A stretch of DNA of 64,000 bases. Source: Caenimonas koreensis DSM 17982 (GTDB lineage Bacteria > Pseudomonadota > Gammaproteobacteria > Burkholderiales > Burkholderiaceae_C). Under the pieces are notes generated by a model. That model did not search any database, had not been told where the DNA came from, and saw only the letters and a program-made list of their open reading frames with translations. Positions 8,310 to 17,839 of this stretch are shown piece by piece. Position numbers and translations under genes: made by a program. The DNA lies in assembly GCF_009646335.1 (NCBI RefSeq), contig NZ_WJBU01000002.1:62001-126000 (forward strand). Reading direction: 5' to 3'. Position 1 is the stretch's first letter. Each line of letters begins with the position of its first letter.

Positions 8310-9121
8310 CAGGCCACCTGCGCAGGTTGCTGGCGGATCGCGCCGATATGGCCGCGCAGTTCATGGACGATGTCCGAGAACTCCTTCGTGTAAGTCACTT
8401 CGAGATCGCGCGGGCGCGGCAGGTTGATCTCACGCTCCAGCACAAAGCGGCCGGGCCGCTTGCTCATCACGTACACCTTGTCGGCGAGGAACACCGACTC
8501 GCGCAGGTCGTGCGTCACCAGGATGACGTTGACGCCCTGTTCGGCCCACAGGTCGCGCAGGATGCACCACAGCTCTTCGCGCGTGAAGGCATCGAGCGCG
8601 CCGAACGGCTCGTCCAGCAGCAGCATCTTCGGCTCGTGGATCAGCGCGCGGCAAATGCTCGCGCGCTGCTGCATGCCGCCCGACAGCTCCCACGGAAACT
8701 TATCTTCATAGCCGCCCAGCCCCACCTTTTGCAGCAGCTTGCGGGCGCGCTCTTCGTATTCGGCCCGTTTGGCCTTGAAGCTGCTGCGATACGGCTCCAC
8801 GATTTCAAGCGGCAGCAGGACGTTGTCCACCGTGGTTCGCCAGGGCAGCAGCGAAGGCGCCTGGAAAGCCATGCCCGAGATCTTCAGCGGCCCGGTCACG
8901 GGCTGGCCGTCGATGCGGATGCTGCCCTTGGTCGGCTTCTTCAGCCCCGTCGCGAGCTTCATGAAGGTCGATTTGCCGCAGCCCGAGGGGCCGACGATGG
9001 CGATGAAGCCACCCCGGTCGACCTTCAGGTCGATCGCTTCGACTGCATATTGCCCCTGTGCGAGCAGTTCGTCGTTGTAGGCCAGCCAGACGTCGCTGAA
9101 GTCGATGAAAGCTTGCGTCAT
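8309..9121 (-). CDS. NitT/TauT-family ABC transporter ATP-binding protein
   Basis: ATPase subunit with Walker A (GPSGCGKST), the Q-loop (MAFQAPSLLPWRT), the signature (WELSGGMQQRASICRAL), Walker B (KMLLLDEPFGALDAFTREEL) and the H-loop (ILVTHDLRESVFLAD). All are standard for the SsuB/TauB/NrtD group. The start is taken at the ATG at 9121 because it overlaps the stop of the binding-protein gene (ATGA), giving 270 residues. An upstream start at 9178 would overlap that gene more extensively and add a non-homologous tail. Confidence 0.93.
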   Translation of the reverse strand: MTQAFIDFSDVWLAYNDELLAQGQYAVEAIDLKVDRGGFIAIVGPSGCGKSTFMKLATGLKKPTKGSIRIDGQPVTGPLKISGMAFQAPSLLPWRTTVDNVLLPLEIVEPYRSSFKAKRAEYEERARKLLQKVGLGGYEDKFPWELSGGMQQRASICRALIHEPKMLLLDEPFGALDAFTREELWCILRDLWAEQGVNVILVTHDLRESVFLADKVYVMSKRPGRFVLEREINLPRPRDLEVTYTKEFSDIVHELRGHIGAIRQQPAQVA

Positions 9122-10149
9122 TTCTTCGGCAGCACGGCGTCGAGTTCGGCCTTGGACGGCAGGAACGAGCCGTTCCACACCGCGTCGGGGTTCACGCGCG
9201 TCTTGGTGGCGAATGCGTCAGACACCTGCGATGCCATCAGCGAAAGGCGGCCGGGGTTGATCTGGCCGAAACCTTCAGAGCGTGCATCGGGGCTGTTGAT
9301 GGCCGTGTCGATGGCGAGCTTGAGCCGGCGCGTTTCGAGTTCGGTGTTGATGATGCCGTCGCGCGCCTTCACATCGGCTATCGCGGCCTCGGGCTTGGCG
9401 ACCACGTCGCGCACGCCCTTGGTGAAAGCCGACAGGAAGGCCTTCACTGCCTGCGGATTTTCCTTGAGGATCTTCGGTGTGGCGATGACGACGTTGCCGT
9501 ACAGCTTGACGCCGTGCGTGGCGTAGGGAATGACAACCACGTCATCGGCCTTGACGCCACGCGCTTCGAGGTTGAGCAGCGACGTGAAGGTGAAGCCGGT
9601 GATCGCATCGACGTCGCCGCGCGCCAGCATCGTCTCGCGCAGGGGCGGGTCCATCGCGACCCAGGTCACGGCGCCCACGCTGTTGGCCTTCTGGAAGATG
9701 GGGAAGGCGCGGCGCCCTGCGTCGAACACCGGCGCGCCGAGCTTCTTGCCATTGAGGTCGGCCGGTGTCTTGATGCCGGACTTCTTCAGCGCCATGACCG
9801 AGGCGGGCGTGCTGTTGTAGACCATCATGATCGCCACGGGCTTGTTCGGCGCGTCAGGGTTGTTGGCGTGGAACTCCATAAGCGCTGCCAGGTCCGCAAA
9901 GCCGATGTCGTAGGCGCCGGAGGCCACACGGGTGACTGCGCCACCGGAGCCGTTGCCCGCATCGACCGTGACGTCGAGCTTGGCGTCCTTGAAATAACCC
10001 TTGGCCACGGGCGTGAGGAACAGGGCGGCAGGGCCTTCAAAGCGCCAGTCGAGCTGGAACTTGATGGGGGTCGTCTGCGCCTGGGCCATGCCCGCAATGC
10101 AAAAGGCCGCGGCCGCGGCGATGGAACGAAGGACGGCGCGTTTGTTCAT
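9118..10149 (-). CDS. ABC transporter substrate-binding protein (NMT1/THI5-like)
   Basis: Periplasmic ligand-binding subunit of the transporter above, about 343 residues. It starts MNKRAVLRSIAAAAAFCIAG and has a signal peptide cleaved near AQAQ. The mature protein shows the NMT1/THI5-like pattern: KFQLDWRFEGPAALFLTPVA, then GYFKDAKLDVTVDAGNGSGG, VASGAYDIGFADLAALMEF and DLNGKKLGAP. This fold binds HMP-pyrimidines, nitrate, taurine or sulphonates. Start choice: the ATG at 10149 has a ribosome binding site (CCAGGAG, 10 bases upstream), unlike the in-frame ATG at 10191. This is the first gene of the binding protein-ATPase-permease-ureD operon. Confidence 0.92.
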   Translation of the reverse strand: MNKRAVLRSIAAAAAFCIAGMAQAQTTPIKFQLDWRFEGPAALFLTPVAKGYFKDAKLDVTVDAGNGSGGAVTRVASGAYDIGFADLAALMEFHANNPDAPNKPVAIMMVYNSTPASVMALKKSGIKTPADLNGKKLGAPVFDAGRRAFPIFQKANSVGAVTWVAMDPPLRETMLARGDVDAITGFTFTSLLNLEARGVKADDVVVIPYATHGVKLYGNVVIATPKILKENPQAVKAFLSAFTKGVRDVVAKPEAAIADVKARDGIINTELETRRLKLAIDTAINSPDARSEGFGQINPGRLSLMASQVSDAFATKTRVNPDAVWNGSFLPSKAELDAVLPKK

Positions 10150-10467
10150 CTCGTGAAAACTCCTGGAAGTGGGCTGCATGCGGTGGGGCAATGCAAGAAC
10201 GGTGCCTCAATCGAGGCTGCACCATTCTGGATGGGCTGGCAGCCCCGAGTCCCTGCGGACTTACCCCCAAAGACAGAGTAGGGGGCGTCCGACGCGGCAA
10301 CGCGCGAGCGGCGCACGCCGGGCCATTGCGCGCGACTACGCACGGCTCGCCGCACGCCGCCCATATTCCGTCTACCGAACGCCAGACACGGCGGAAGGTG
10401 CCGGAAAAACCGTGAGGGCCGGCCCGCAAGTAACAACACGCCGTTCGCGGCAAAAAAGGAGTTTCAA
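10150..10467. promoter_or_regulatory. Divergent intergenic region with a strong inverted repeat
   Basis: 318 bases between the divergent ABC-transporter operon and the stress membrane protein gene; no credible gene is seen. At 10256-10291 there is an inverted repeat, CGGAC-tta-CCCCC, a 12-base loop, then GGGGG-c-GTCCG. This could be an operator or a transcript hairpin. Promoters for both flanking units should lie here, but no convincing -35/-10 pair could be picked by eye. Confidence 0.5.
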
Positions 10468-10734
10468 ATGGGTTTCATTCTCTGGCTAATCGTGGGTGGG
10501 ATTGTTGGCTGGCTTGCCAGCCTCATGATGCGCACTGATGGACAGCAGGGCATCATCCTGAACGTCGTGGTCGGTATCGTCGGCGCCTTCATCGGTGGCT
10601 GGCTGATCTCGCCCTTGGTGGGCACGGGCACGATCAATGACGGCTTCAGCATCGGCTCCGTGCTGGTGTCGCTGGTCGGCGCGGTGATCCTGCTGGCAGT
10701 GGTGAACCTGTTTCGCCGCGGTCGCGCCCGCTAA
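10468..10734 (+). CDS. GlsB/YeaQ/YmgE-family stress-response membrane protein
   Basis: 88 residues of the transglycosylase-associated protein family (Pfam Transgly_assoc). The start MGFILWLIVGGIVGWLASLM is diagnostic. A glycine-rich second helix (IILNVVVGIVGAFIGGWLIS) and a third helix (VLVSLVGAVILLAVVNLFRR) follow. Family members are small inner-membrane proteins induced in stationary phase or by acid and osmotic stress, and their molecular role is unsettled. The start has an excellent ribosome binding site (AAAAAAGGAGTTTCAA before ATG). The gene is a single unit, followed by a possible terminator and the large sensor kinase gene. Confidence 0.92.
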   Translation: MGFILWLIVGGIVGWLASLMMRTDGQQGIILNVVVGIVGAFIGGWLISPLVGTGTINDGFSIGSVLVSLVGAVILLAVVNLFRRGRAR

Positions 10735-10784
10735 GCGTCTCGACTGATTCCGATGCCGGCCCGGTGGCACACCAGGCTGGCAAT

Positions 10785-10821
10785 GCAGGCTCACCGGCAT
10801 GGTCCGCGTGGGCCTGCTTTT
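10785..10821 (+). terminator. Possible intrinsic terminator after the GlsB-like gene
   Basis: GCAGGC and GCCTGC form a 6-bp stem, extended with imperfect pairing inside, and are followed by TTTT. It lies between the GlsB-like gene and the large kinase gene. The loop is long, so this is a moderate call. Confidence 0.4.
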
Positions 10822-10835
10822 CGTTGTTGCATTGA

Positions 10836-13800
10836 GTGTGGATGCGGGAGTACGCTCGTAGGCTGGCAGCACCGCGCCAACCGCATGTGAGTCTTTCTTC
10901 CCCTGGTTCCCCCACCGCTCGCGTCCTCTACGAGAGCAACTCGACGCTCGTGCTGCGCATGGGCGGGCGCGACGCATCCATCGTCAAGGAGTACCTCGGC
11001 CTTCATGCAGCGCACAGGCATGCGGCGGAGCTCGATGTGCTTTCGCGGCTGCAGTCCGTCAAAGGTGTTGCGCGGCTGGCCGTGCCTCCTCGGCCTGGCG
11101 TTCTGGCGCTGGTTGACTCAGGCGGGCAGTCGCTCGCAGCGATGTTGCGTATGCAGCAGGTGCTGCCGGACATGCTGCTGTCCATTGCAACGCAAACCGC
11201 GCGAATTCTGGTTGGGGTGCATGCCGCGGGTGTGATCCATCGCGACATCAACCCTGCCAACCTGATCTGGTGCGACGGCCGCGTGGAACTGATCGACTTC
11301 GACGTGGCGGGGCCGCTGGAGAGGCTGCGTACTGTTGATCTGGACGGCCAGATCGTGGGAACGCTCGCTTACATCGCCCCCGAACAAACAGGTCGCACAG
11401 CACGCCCGGTTGACCAGCGCTCCGATCTGTATGCGCTCGGTGCAACGCTCTACCAACTGGCCACGGGCCGGCTTCCGTTCGAAGAGGCCGACGCCCTGCA
11501 GATGGTGCACGCGCACCTCACACGCGAGCCGATGGCGCCCTGCGATGTCGATTCGCGCGTGTCGCGTGCTTTCTCGCAGATCGTGATGCGGCTGCTGGCC
11601 AAGGCGCCTGAGGATCGCTACCAGAGTGCAGAGGGCCTGCTTCACGACCTCGCACGGGTATCTGCCCACGATGGATCGCCGCAGACGCCCTTCGTGCTGG
11701 GTGAGCGCGACTTTCCCGCGCAGCTGACCGGCCCGGCAGGCCTGGTGGGCCGGCAGGACGAGCTCAATCAACTGCGAACCGTGTTTGCGAGTGCCCTGCA
11801 CGGGTCCGGGCGCACGGTGCTTGTGGCAGGCGCATCGGGCGTCGGCAAGACCGCTTTGATGCGCGAGATGCGTCCTTGGGTAGGCGCAGCGGGCGGCTGG
11901 TTCGTGCAGGGCAAGGTCGATCAGCTCCAGCGTGACGCGGCGGCCGAGGGCGCCTTTACTCAGGCGCTGCGCGCGGTGGCGCGCCTGCTGCTGGCGCAGG
12001 ACGATGAGTCGCTGCGGGTGCAGCGCCTTGCCATCGAGAACGCTCTGGGCCGCAACGCTGCGTTCTTGACGAGCACGCTGGCCGAATTCGAATTGCTGCT
12101 CGGTGTGCAGCCACCGCCGGGCGACATCGATCCCTCGACGGCAGAGTCGCGTTTCATCCAGGCAGCGCTCGACTTGCTCAGTGCGATTGCATCGCCGCAA
12201 CGGCCGCTGGTGATCGAGCTGGACGACCTGCACTGGGCAGGCGCGATGACCCTGCGCATGTTCGAGCGTGTGATGACCAGCCCGGCGCTGCCCGGCGTCA
12301 TGCTGGTCGGAACCTATCGGCCTGTAGATGCCGACGCGCAGCTGGCGTCGTTCCTGGACCGCTGGCGCGCGCTGCCGGCCCCGCCCGTGCACCTGGCACT
12401 GGAGAACTTGCCGCCTGAGGCGGCGTCGGACCTGGTCGCCCGCACGCTGCGCCTGGGCCGCGAGCGAGCTGGGCAACTCGCCCGCTCGCTTCAGTCGCTC
12501 ACCGGCGGCAATCCGTTCGACACGCTGGAAATGCTCAACGCCCTCAGGCGCGATGGCGTGCTGCGCCTGATGCCTGAGGGCTGGCAATGGGAGGACGCTG
12601 CCATTGCCCGCTTCGTGGGGCGAAGCAATGTGGTTGACCTGCTCGCTATCCGCATCGCGCGCCTGGCAGCGCCCACACGCAGCGTGCTCGAGCTCATGAG
12701 TTGCCTGGGCAACAGTGTGGAACTGCCCCTGCTCGAAGTGGCGACCGGCTTGAATGTGCACGCGCTGCGCGAGCAGTTGGCCGCAGCGCTGGACGACGGG
12801 CTGCTGGTGGTCGATGCCCATTCGCCAAACACCATCTACTTCCGCCACGACCGTGTGCAGCAAGCCGTGCTGGCGCCGCTGGACGAGCCGCAGCGCGCGG
12901 CAGCCCACCTGACACTGGCGCGCCGGCTGGCTGGCCACACGCAATTCCACGGCGATGCGGCGCATCACTTTGCTCAGTGTGTGCCGCTGCTGCAAGACCC
13001 GGCCGAACAGCGCGTGGCTGCGCAGCTGCTGAACGCTGCTGCTGATCGCCAGGCCAGCACAGCGGACTACGCGCTGGCCGAGCGCTACCTGATCGCCGCC
13101 CGCACGGTGCTGGCAGCCCACCGCGATCCATCCGACAGCGCCTTGCGTCTGGCGATCGACACAAAGCTGCACACGGCGCTCTACAGCCTGGGTCGCCACG
13201 ACGAGCTGGACGCACTGTTTGCTGATATCGAAGCTCGCGCGGCCGACCCCATGGACCTGCTGGAGCCCGTGTGCCAGCGCATGCGTGTGCTCGACTTGCG
13301 CCGCGATGCGCAAGGCGCGCTCGGTGCGGCTGTTGCGCTGCTGGCGCGCCTGGGTGTGCAGGTGCCTGCTGACTTCGACGATCCCACAGTGCCCGCGCGG
13401 CTGGACGCGCTGGCCGACTGGTTGCGCATGGACAGCGCGATTGCGCACGCCAGCCGTGCGCAGATACAAGAGCCGCGCCAGCTTGCTGTTGCGCGCCTGC
13501 TCAGTCGCATGGTGCGCTCTGCGTCGATAGACAAAGCGCAGCAATGGGCGCTGGAGTGGTCGATTCTGGAGTGCCTGAAGCTCTGGACTGATCATGGCGC
13601 GTGCGCTGACCTGCTCGTGGGCATCGCTCGCATCAGCATGATGCTCATGCGCTCGCGCGGCGACTACCGCACCGGCTACGACATCACGCGTCACGTGCTG
13701 GAGGTTGGTGAAGCACTGGCCTACGAGCCGCAAACGTCGGAGGCGCGCGCCGTCTTTGCGTATGTGTCGTGCTACTGGATCGAACCCTTCGAGTCGGCTG

Positions 13801-16139
13801 CTGGCCATGCGACGCGCGCCTATGAGGGCGTGCGCTCAAGTGGCGATATCGCATATGCCTGTTTTGTCAGGCGCCTGTCGACATGGATCGGGTTCGAAAT
13901 TGCGCCGACCATTGGCGCATCCATGGACGACATTGCGCAAGGCCTTGTCGTTTGCCAGCGTGCTGGCAACCAGACTGCAGAGGCGATGTATCGCATCGAA
14001 GCGCAGATGATGCGTGCACTGGCTGGCTTGACGGACGGCCCGCTCAGCCTGCAGGACGCGCAGTTCGATGAAGCTGCGTTGATCGCAGGCATGGGAAGGA
14101 CTCCCTTCGCTGCGATGACGTACCACTCGCGCAAGTTTTTTCTGTGCATGATCTTCGGGGACCGGCACGCGCTCGCCCACCATGTCGAGCAACTCGTTGC
14201 GCTGCACGGCGACGACCTGGTGTTCGTCGAGGCGCATCTGGCGGTCGCGCTTTGCGCTGCGTGGCAGCTGCAAGCCCTTGATGACGGCGCGGCTCTACGG
14301 GCAGACGTGCTGCGAACCGAGCTCGATGCTCAGTGGCGCTGGTTCGCGGCCCGTGCAGCTGACCAGCCCTACAACTTCGCGCACCTCGAGCGCCTGCTCG
14401 CGGCCGAGCGCGCGTGGGCCGCGGGCCAGTGGTGGGAAGCTGCGCGCGCCTTCGATACGGCGGTGGCGCAAGTGCGCAAGCGCAAGCGAGCCTGGCAACG
14501 TGCGTTGATCGTCGAGCGTGCAGGCCGTTTCCACCTCGCGCAAGGGCTCGCGCAAACCGGGCAGCTGCTGCTGGCAGAAGCACTGGGCCACTATGAAGCG
14601 TGGGGCGCGACAGCCAAGGTGGCGCAAATGCGCGCCGAACACGACTTCCTGCACGCAGGCGCCCCAGTGGCAATGGAGTCGAACTCCCTCGTTTCAGTGT
14701 TGACAACCACGTCCTCGCGCGGCGCTGGCGCCATGTCATCGAACACGCTCGACTTCGTAGGTTTGCTGCAGGCCTCGCAGGCACTGAGTTCAGAAACAAG
14801 CCTGCCGAGCCTGGCGGCACGCGTCACCGGCGTGCTGGAAGCCCTGACAGGCGCCACGCATGTGCATGTGCTGTCCTTGAACGACGGCGCATGGAGGCTG
14901 CTTGCACCGCACCCGCACGCAGGTCCAATCGAGCTGGCTGAAGCACACGTGCAGGCACTGCTGCCGATGTCGGCTGTTCGCTATGCGGAGCGCACCGGCG
15001 AGATGCTGGTGGTGGACGACGCCGTCTCGGACAACCGCTTCATGCGCGATGCGTACTTTGCCGATGCCGCCGTGTGTTCCCTGGTGGTAGCGCCCATCGT
15101 GAGCCAGGGGCAGGTGCGCGCGATGCTGCTGCTTGAAAACCGCAGCGGCCGCGCGGCATTCAACCCCCAGCGGCTCGATGCGGTGCACCTGATTGCCGGG
15201 CAGCTGGCGGTGTCGATCGTCAATGCGCAGCTGTATGAAAGCCTGGAGTCGCGGGTGATCGCCCGCACACGCGAGTTGCATGAGGCGCAGGCGCGGCTCG
15301 TTTCTGCGGCGCGGCGAGCCGGCAAGGCTGAAATTGCGAACAACGTGCTGCACAACATTGGCAACGTGCTCAATAGCGTGACCGTCTCGGCGAGCCTGGC
15401 ACGGCGAACGCTAGGCAATTCACGCGCCGCCAGCCTGGGCAGGGTGGCCAGCCTGCTCGACGAGCAGCGTGACTCGATTGCCAGCTTCATGGCTGACGAC
15501 CCGCGTGGCAAGGCATTGCCTGGTTACCTGAGGCAGTTGATGACAGCCATTGAGGCCGAGCGCAGTGAAGCCGTCACCGATCTTGAGCGCATGTCCAGCG
15601 GCATTGAACACATCAGGTACCTGGTCGCGACGCAGCAGTCGAACGCCGGGCCTTCGAGCATGCTCGAGGTCACGACGCCACACGATCTGCTCGGTGAGGC
15701 CTTGCATGTGTGCGCAACCTTGATCGAGCAGCACGGTGTTCGTGTGGAGCGTGACTACGCGCAAATTCCATTGCTCTATCTTGACAAGCCCCGGCTGCTG
15801 CAAATCGCGGTGAACCTGATTGGCAATGCAGCGCAGGCCATGGAAGATGTGCCGCCCGCCTCGCGCGTGCTGACGATCGCAACGGCCATCAGCAGCACCG
15901 ACGAGGGCGATCGGCTGCGCATTACCGTGAGCGACCGGGGTGTGGGCATCGATGCCGACAACCTCACGCGCATCTTCGGGCACGGCTTTTCGTCCCGCAA
16001 GGATGGCCATGGCTTCGGGCTGCATGCGAGCGCGGTGGCCGCTGTGGAGATGGGGGGCACCGTCACCGCGCACAGCGACGGGCCGGGCCGGGGCGCGACC
16101 TTCACGATTGATGTGCCGCTGGTTCCTGCACCGGCTTGA
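10836..16139 (+). CDS. Trifunctional Ser/Thr kinase - AAA ATPase - GAF - histidine kinase sensor protein
   Basis: 1767 residues without membrane segments. Residues about 30-290 form a Ser/Thr kinase domain with the invariant lysine in IVKEY, the catalytic loop HRDINPANLIW, DFD in place of DFG, and YIAPEQTGR. Residues about 305-500 form a STAND/AAA ATPase with Walker A (GASGVGKTALMRE) and Walker B (PLVIELDDLHWAGA). A long helical TPR-like region runs to about 1290, a GAF domain covers about 1310-1470, a dimerisation segment carries the candidate phospho-acceptor H in NVLHNIGNVLNSV near 1505, and an HATPase domain follows (NLIGNAAQAM; SDRGVGID; GHGFGLHAS). This architecture is known in Burkholderiales, myxobacteria and cyanobacteria but its signals are mostly unknown. 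No response regulator is adjacent. The start is uncertain: GTG at 10836 or ATG at 10842, neither with a good ribosome binding site. Confidence 0.9.
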   Translation: MWMREYARRLAAPRQPHVSLSSPGSPTARVLYESNSTLVLRMGGRDASIVKEYLGLHAAHRHAAELDVLSRLQSVKGVARLAVPPRPGVLALVDSGGQSLAAMLRMQQVLPDMLLSIATQTARILVGVHAAGVIHRDINPANLIWCDGRVELIDFDVAGPLERLRTVDLDGQIVGTLAYIAPEQTGRTARPVDQRSDLYALGATLYQLATGRLPFEEADALQMVHAHLTREPMAPCDVDSRVSRAFSQIVMRLLAKAPEDRYQSAEGLLHDLARVSAHDGSPQTPFVLGERDFPAQLTGPAGLVGRQDELNQLRTVFASALHGSGRTVLVAGASGVGKTALMREMRPWVGAAGGWFVQGKVDQLQRDAAAEGAFTQALRAVARLLLAQDDESLRVQRLAIENALGRNAAFLTSTLAEFELLLGVQPPPGDIDPSTAESRFIQAALDLLSAIASPQRPLVIELDDLHWAGAMTLRMFERVMTSPALPGVMLVGTYRPVDADAQLASFLDRWRALPAPPVHLALENLPPEAASDLVARTLRLGRERAGQLARSLQSLTGGNPFDTLEMLNALRRDGVLRLMPEGWQWEDAAIARFVGRSNVVDLLAIRIARLAAPTRSVLELMSCLGNSVELPLLEVATGLNVHALREQLAAALDDGLLVVDAHSPNTIYFRHDRVQQAVLAPLDEPQRAAAHLTLARRLAGHTQFHGDAAHHFAQCVPLLQDPAEQRVAAQLLNAAADRQASTADYALAERYLIAARTVLAAHRDPSDSALRLAIDTKLHTALYSLGRHDELDALFADIEARAADPMDLLEPVCQRMRVLDLRRDAQGALGAAVALLARLGVQVPADFDDPTVPARLDALADWLRMDSAIAHASRAQIQEPRQLAVARLLSRMVRSASIDKAQQWALEWSILECLKLWTDHGACADLLVGIARISMMLMRSRGDYRTGYDITRHVLEVGEALAYEPQTSEARAVFAYVSCYWIEPFESAAGHATRAYEGVRSSGDIAYACFVRRLSTWIGFEIAPTIGASMDDIAQGLVVCQRAGNQTAEAMYRIEAQMMRALAGLTDGPLSLQDAQFDEAALIAGMGRTPFAAMTYHSRKFFLCMIFGDRHALAHHVEQLVALHGDDLVFVEAHLAVALCAAWQLQALDDGAALRADVLRTELDAQWRWFAARAADQPYNFAHLERLLAAERAWAAGQWWEAARAFDTAVAQVRKRKRAWQRALIVERAGRFHLAQGLAQTGQLLLAEALGHYEAWGATAKVAQMRAEHDFLHAGAPVAMESNSLVSVLTTTSSRGAGAMSSNTLDFVGLLQASQALSSETSLPSLAARVTGVLEALTGATHVHVLSLNDGAWRLLAPHPHAGPIELAEAHVQALLPMSAVRYAERTGEMLVVDDAVSDNRFMRDAYFADAAVCSLVVAPIVSQGQVRAMLLLENRSGRAAFNPQRLDAVHLIAGQLAVSIVNAQLYESLESRVIARTRELHEAQARLVSAARRAGKAEIANNVLHNIGNVLNSVTVSASLARRTLGNSRAASLGRVASLLDEQRDSIASFMADDPRGKALPGYLRQLMTAIEAERSEAVTDLERMSSGIEHIRYLVATQQSNAGPSSMLEVTTPHDLLGEALHVCATLIEQHGVRVERDYAQIPLLYLDKPRLLQIAVNLIGNAAQAMEDVPPASRVLTIATAISSTDEGDRLRITVSDRGVGIDADNLTRIFGHGFSSRKDGHGFGLHASAVAAVEMGGTVTAHSDGPGRGATFTIDVPLVPAPA

Positions 16140-17820
16140 ACGCCCATGCGTTGCGCGACAGCGCCAACAGCACCATGCCCGCAGCCATCGGCACGGCCAG
16201 CAACAGCAATTGCGCTGCCATCGCCAGCACCGGCGCAGCCGCGAGGGCGTCGATCCAGTGGCGCGCGTAGAGCGCCAGCAGCAGCACGGCCAGCCATGGC
16301 AAGGCGCGCAGCCAACGGGTGGCAGATCCATCGAGTGCCGCGCGTCCACCCAGCATGAAAAGCGCAGACGCGACGAACACCAGTGTGTAGAAAGAACCGA
16401 TCACCGGCTGCGCGCTGCCGGCATGCGCCCTCAAAGGCCAATACGCGAGCCATGAAAGGCAGGCCAGCCCCAGGGTGAGCGCAGCGATACGTGCGCGAGC
16501 GCCGCTGCGGCTGTCGGTGAATTCGGTGGGTGGCTTCATGGCGGGCAGGAACATGAGACACAGCAGCCCCACCAGGGCGTCAACCACCAGCGTCGCCGGA
16601 TAACCCCAGGCTTCGACAGCAAGGCCGTTCCAGCCCGCCGTGAAAGCAATCGCGAAATTCACCATCGACGTGTACGCCGTGAATTGCATCGCTGCCACGC
16701 GCGGATCAGTCACATCCATCAGCGCGGCCACGCGCGTGCCGTACATCAGGCCGACGCACAGCGCATAGGCGAGGCTCGCCAGCCAGAGCGCGCGAATGAG
16801 TTCGGGCACCGCTTGCGCTGCCGGCTTGCCGGGCATCACGTAGCCGTGCACAAAGAGGACCCAGGCCAGCCACATGACGGGCACCACCGTGCCGACGATG
16901 TAGATGGCGAGCGTGAGGCGGCGCCCGAAGCGGTCGGACAGCCAGCCGCCCACCACCATGGCGGCGACGGCGAGCAACTGCGTCCAGAGTTTGAGCGAGC
17001 CGAACTCACTGTCCGACATGCCGAATTCCACCGCGAGGTTGGAGTCGAGCGGTGAGCCGAGCGCCATCGCGCCTGCGGGCAGCAGCGCAAACATCACGCC
17101 GCGAAAGGAGGCGCGATTGCCGGCGAATGCCCGGAACGCATGACCCGCGAACAAGTGCACGCGGTCGCGCACGCCGCGCAGGCCTGTTGCCATGCTCGTC
17201 GTCACCACGGCGGCGGCCGCCGACTCGCGCATCGGCAGCACGACGAGCAATGTGACACCCAGAATTGCCGCTGCCACCATTGCCGCTGCCATCTCCAGCG
17301 AGACACCCCAGCCGAGCATGAACAGCACGCCGGCACCACCCGCGGTGTGCCCGAGCAACGCGCCGGCAAACATCGTCCCGTTGGCAAGGCCGCGGCTGTT
17401 TTCGTCGAGCACATTGATAGCCATGGCGTCGATGGCCACGTCGTGAATGCCCGCGCAAATGCTGTGCAGCACCAGGATCGCCGTCACAAGCCCCAGGCCG
17501 CCGGCCAGCGGCAGGGGCGTGATCGCGAGCAGCGTGGCCACCATCATCAATTGCATCGCGAGAATCCACGCGCGCCGGTGGCCCAGGCGCTGCGAGCGGA
17601 AGACGTCAACGACGGGTGCATATGCCCACTTCAAGGCCCAGGGCAGGTAGAACGCGGCCACGAATGCGCCGATTTCTGCCGGGCCGACGCCTTGCCTGCG
17701 CAATTGCGTTGCGATGGCCACACTCACGAAACCTTGTGGCAGCCCCTCGGCGATGTAGAGCGCGAAGAAGGCGGCGATACGGCGACGGGGTGTGTGCAGG
17801 AGATCGATGAGCATGTGCAA
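16102..17820 (-). CDS. AmpG-like MFS transporter
   Basis: 572 residues of a major facilitator protein related to the AmpG muropeptide permeases. The start reads FFALYIAEGLPQGFVSVAIA with LRRQGVGPAEIGAFVAAFYLPWALKWAYAP, the hallmark opening of AmpG/PAT-type carriers. The motif HSICAGIHDVAIDAMAINVL is also typical. About 14 hydrophobic segments are visible, more than the usual 12, as in some AmpG proteins. The true substrate cannot be read from sequence. The 3' end overlaps the 3' end of the sensor kinase gene by 38 bases on the opposite strand, so each gene's last dozen codons are antisense to the other. Confidence 0.85.
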   Translation of the reverse strand: MHMLIDLLHTPRRRIAAFFALYIAEGLPQGFVSVAIATQLRRQGVGPAEIGAFVAAFYLPWALKWAYAPVVDVFRSQRLGHRRAWILAMQLMMVATLLAITPLPLAGGLGLVTAILVLHSICAGIHDVAIDAMAINVLDENSRGLANGTMFAGALLGHTAGGAGVLFMLGWGVSLEMAAAMVAAAILGVTLLVVLPMRESAAAAVVTTSMATGLRGVRDRVHLFAGHAFRAFAGNRASFRGVMFALLPAGAMALGSPLDSNLAVEFGMSDSEFGSLKLWTQLLAVAAMVVGGWLSDRFGRRLTLAIYIVGTVVPVMWLAWVLFVHGYVMPGKPAAQAVPELIRALWLASLAYALCVGLMYGTRVAALMDVTDPRVAAMQFTAYTSMVNFAIAFTAGWNGLAVEAWGYPATLVVDALVGLLCLMFLPAMKPPTEFTDSRSGARARIAALTLGLACLSWLAYWPLRAHAGSAQPVIGSFYTLVFVASALFMLGGRAALDGSATRWLRALPWLAVLLLALYARHWIDALAAAPVLAMAAQLLLLAVPMAAGMVLLALSRNAWAFKPVQEPAAHQS

Positions 17821-17839
17821 ATGCTAGCGAAACGCGATG

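Noticed and set aside
11118..13808. An 896-codon open frame antisense to the sensor kinase gene
   Set aside because: It is a GC-rich shadow frame, rich in Arg/His/Gln without domain motifs, while the plus strand carries unmistakable kinase and ATPase motifs.
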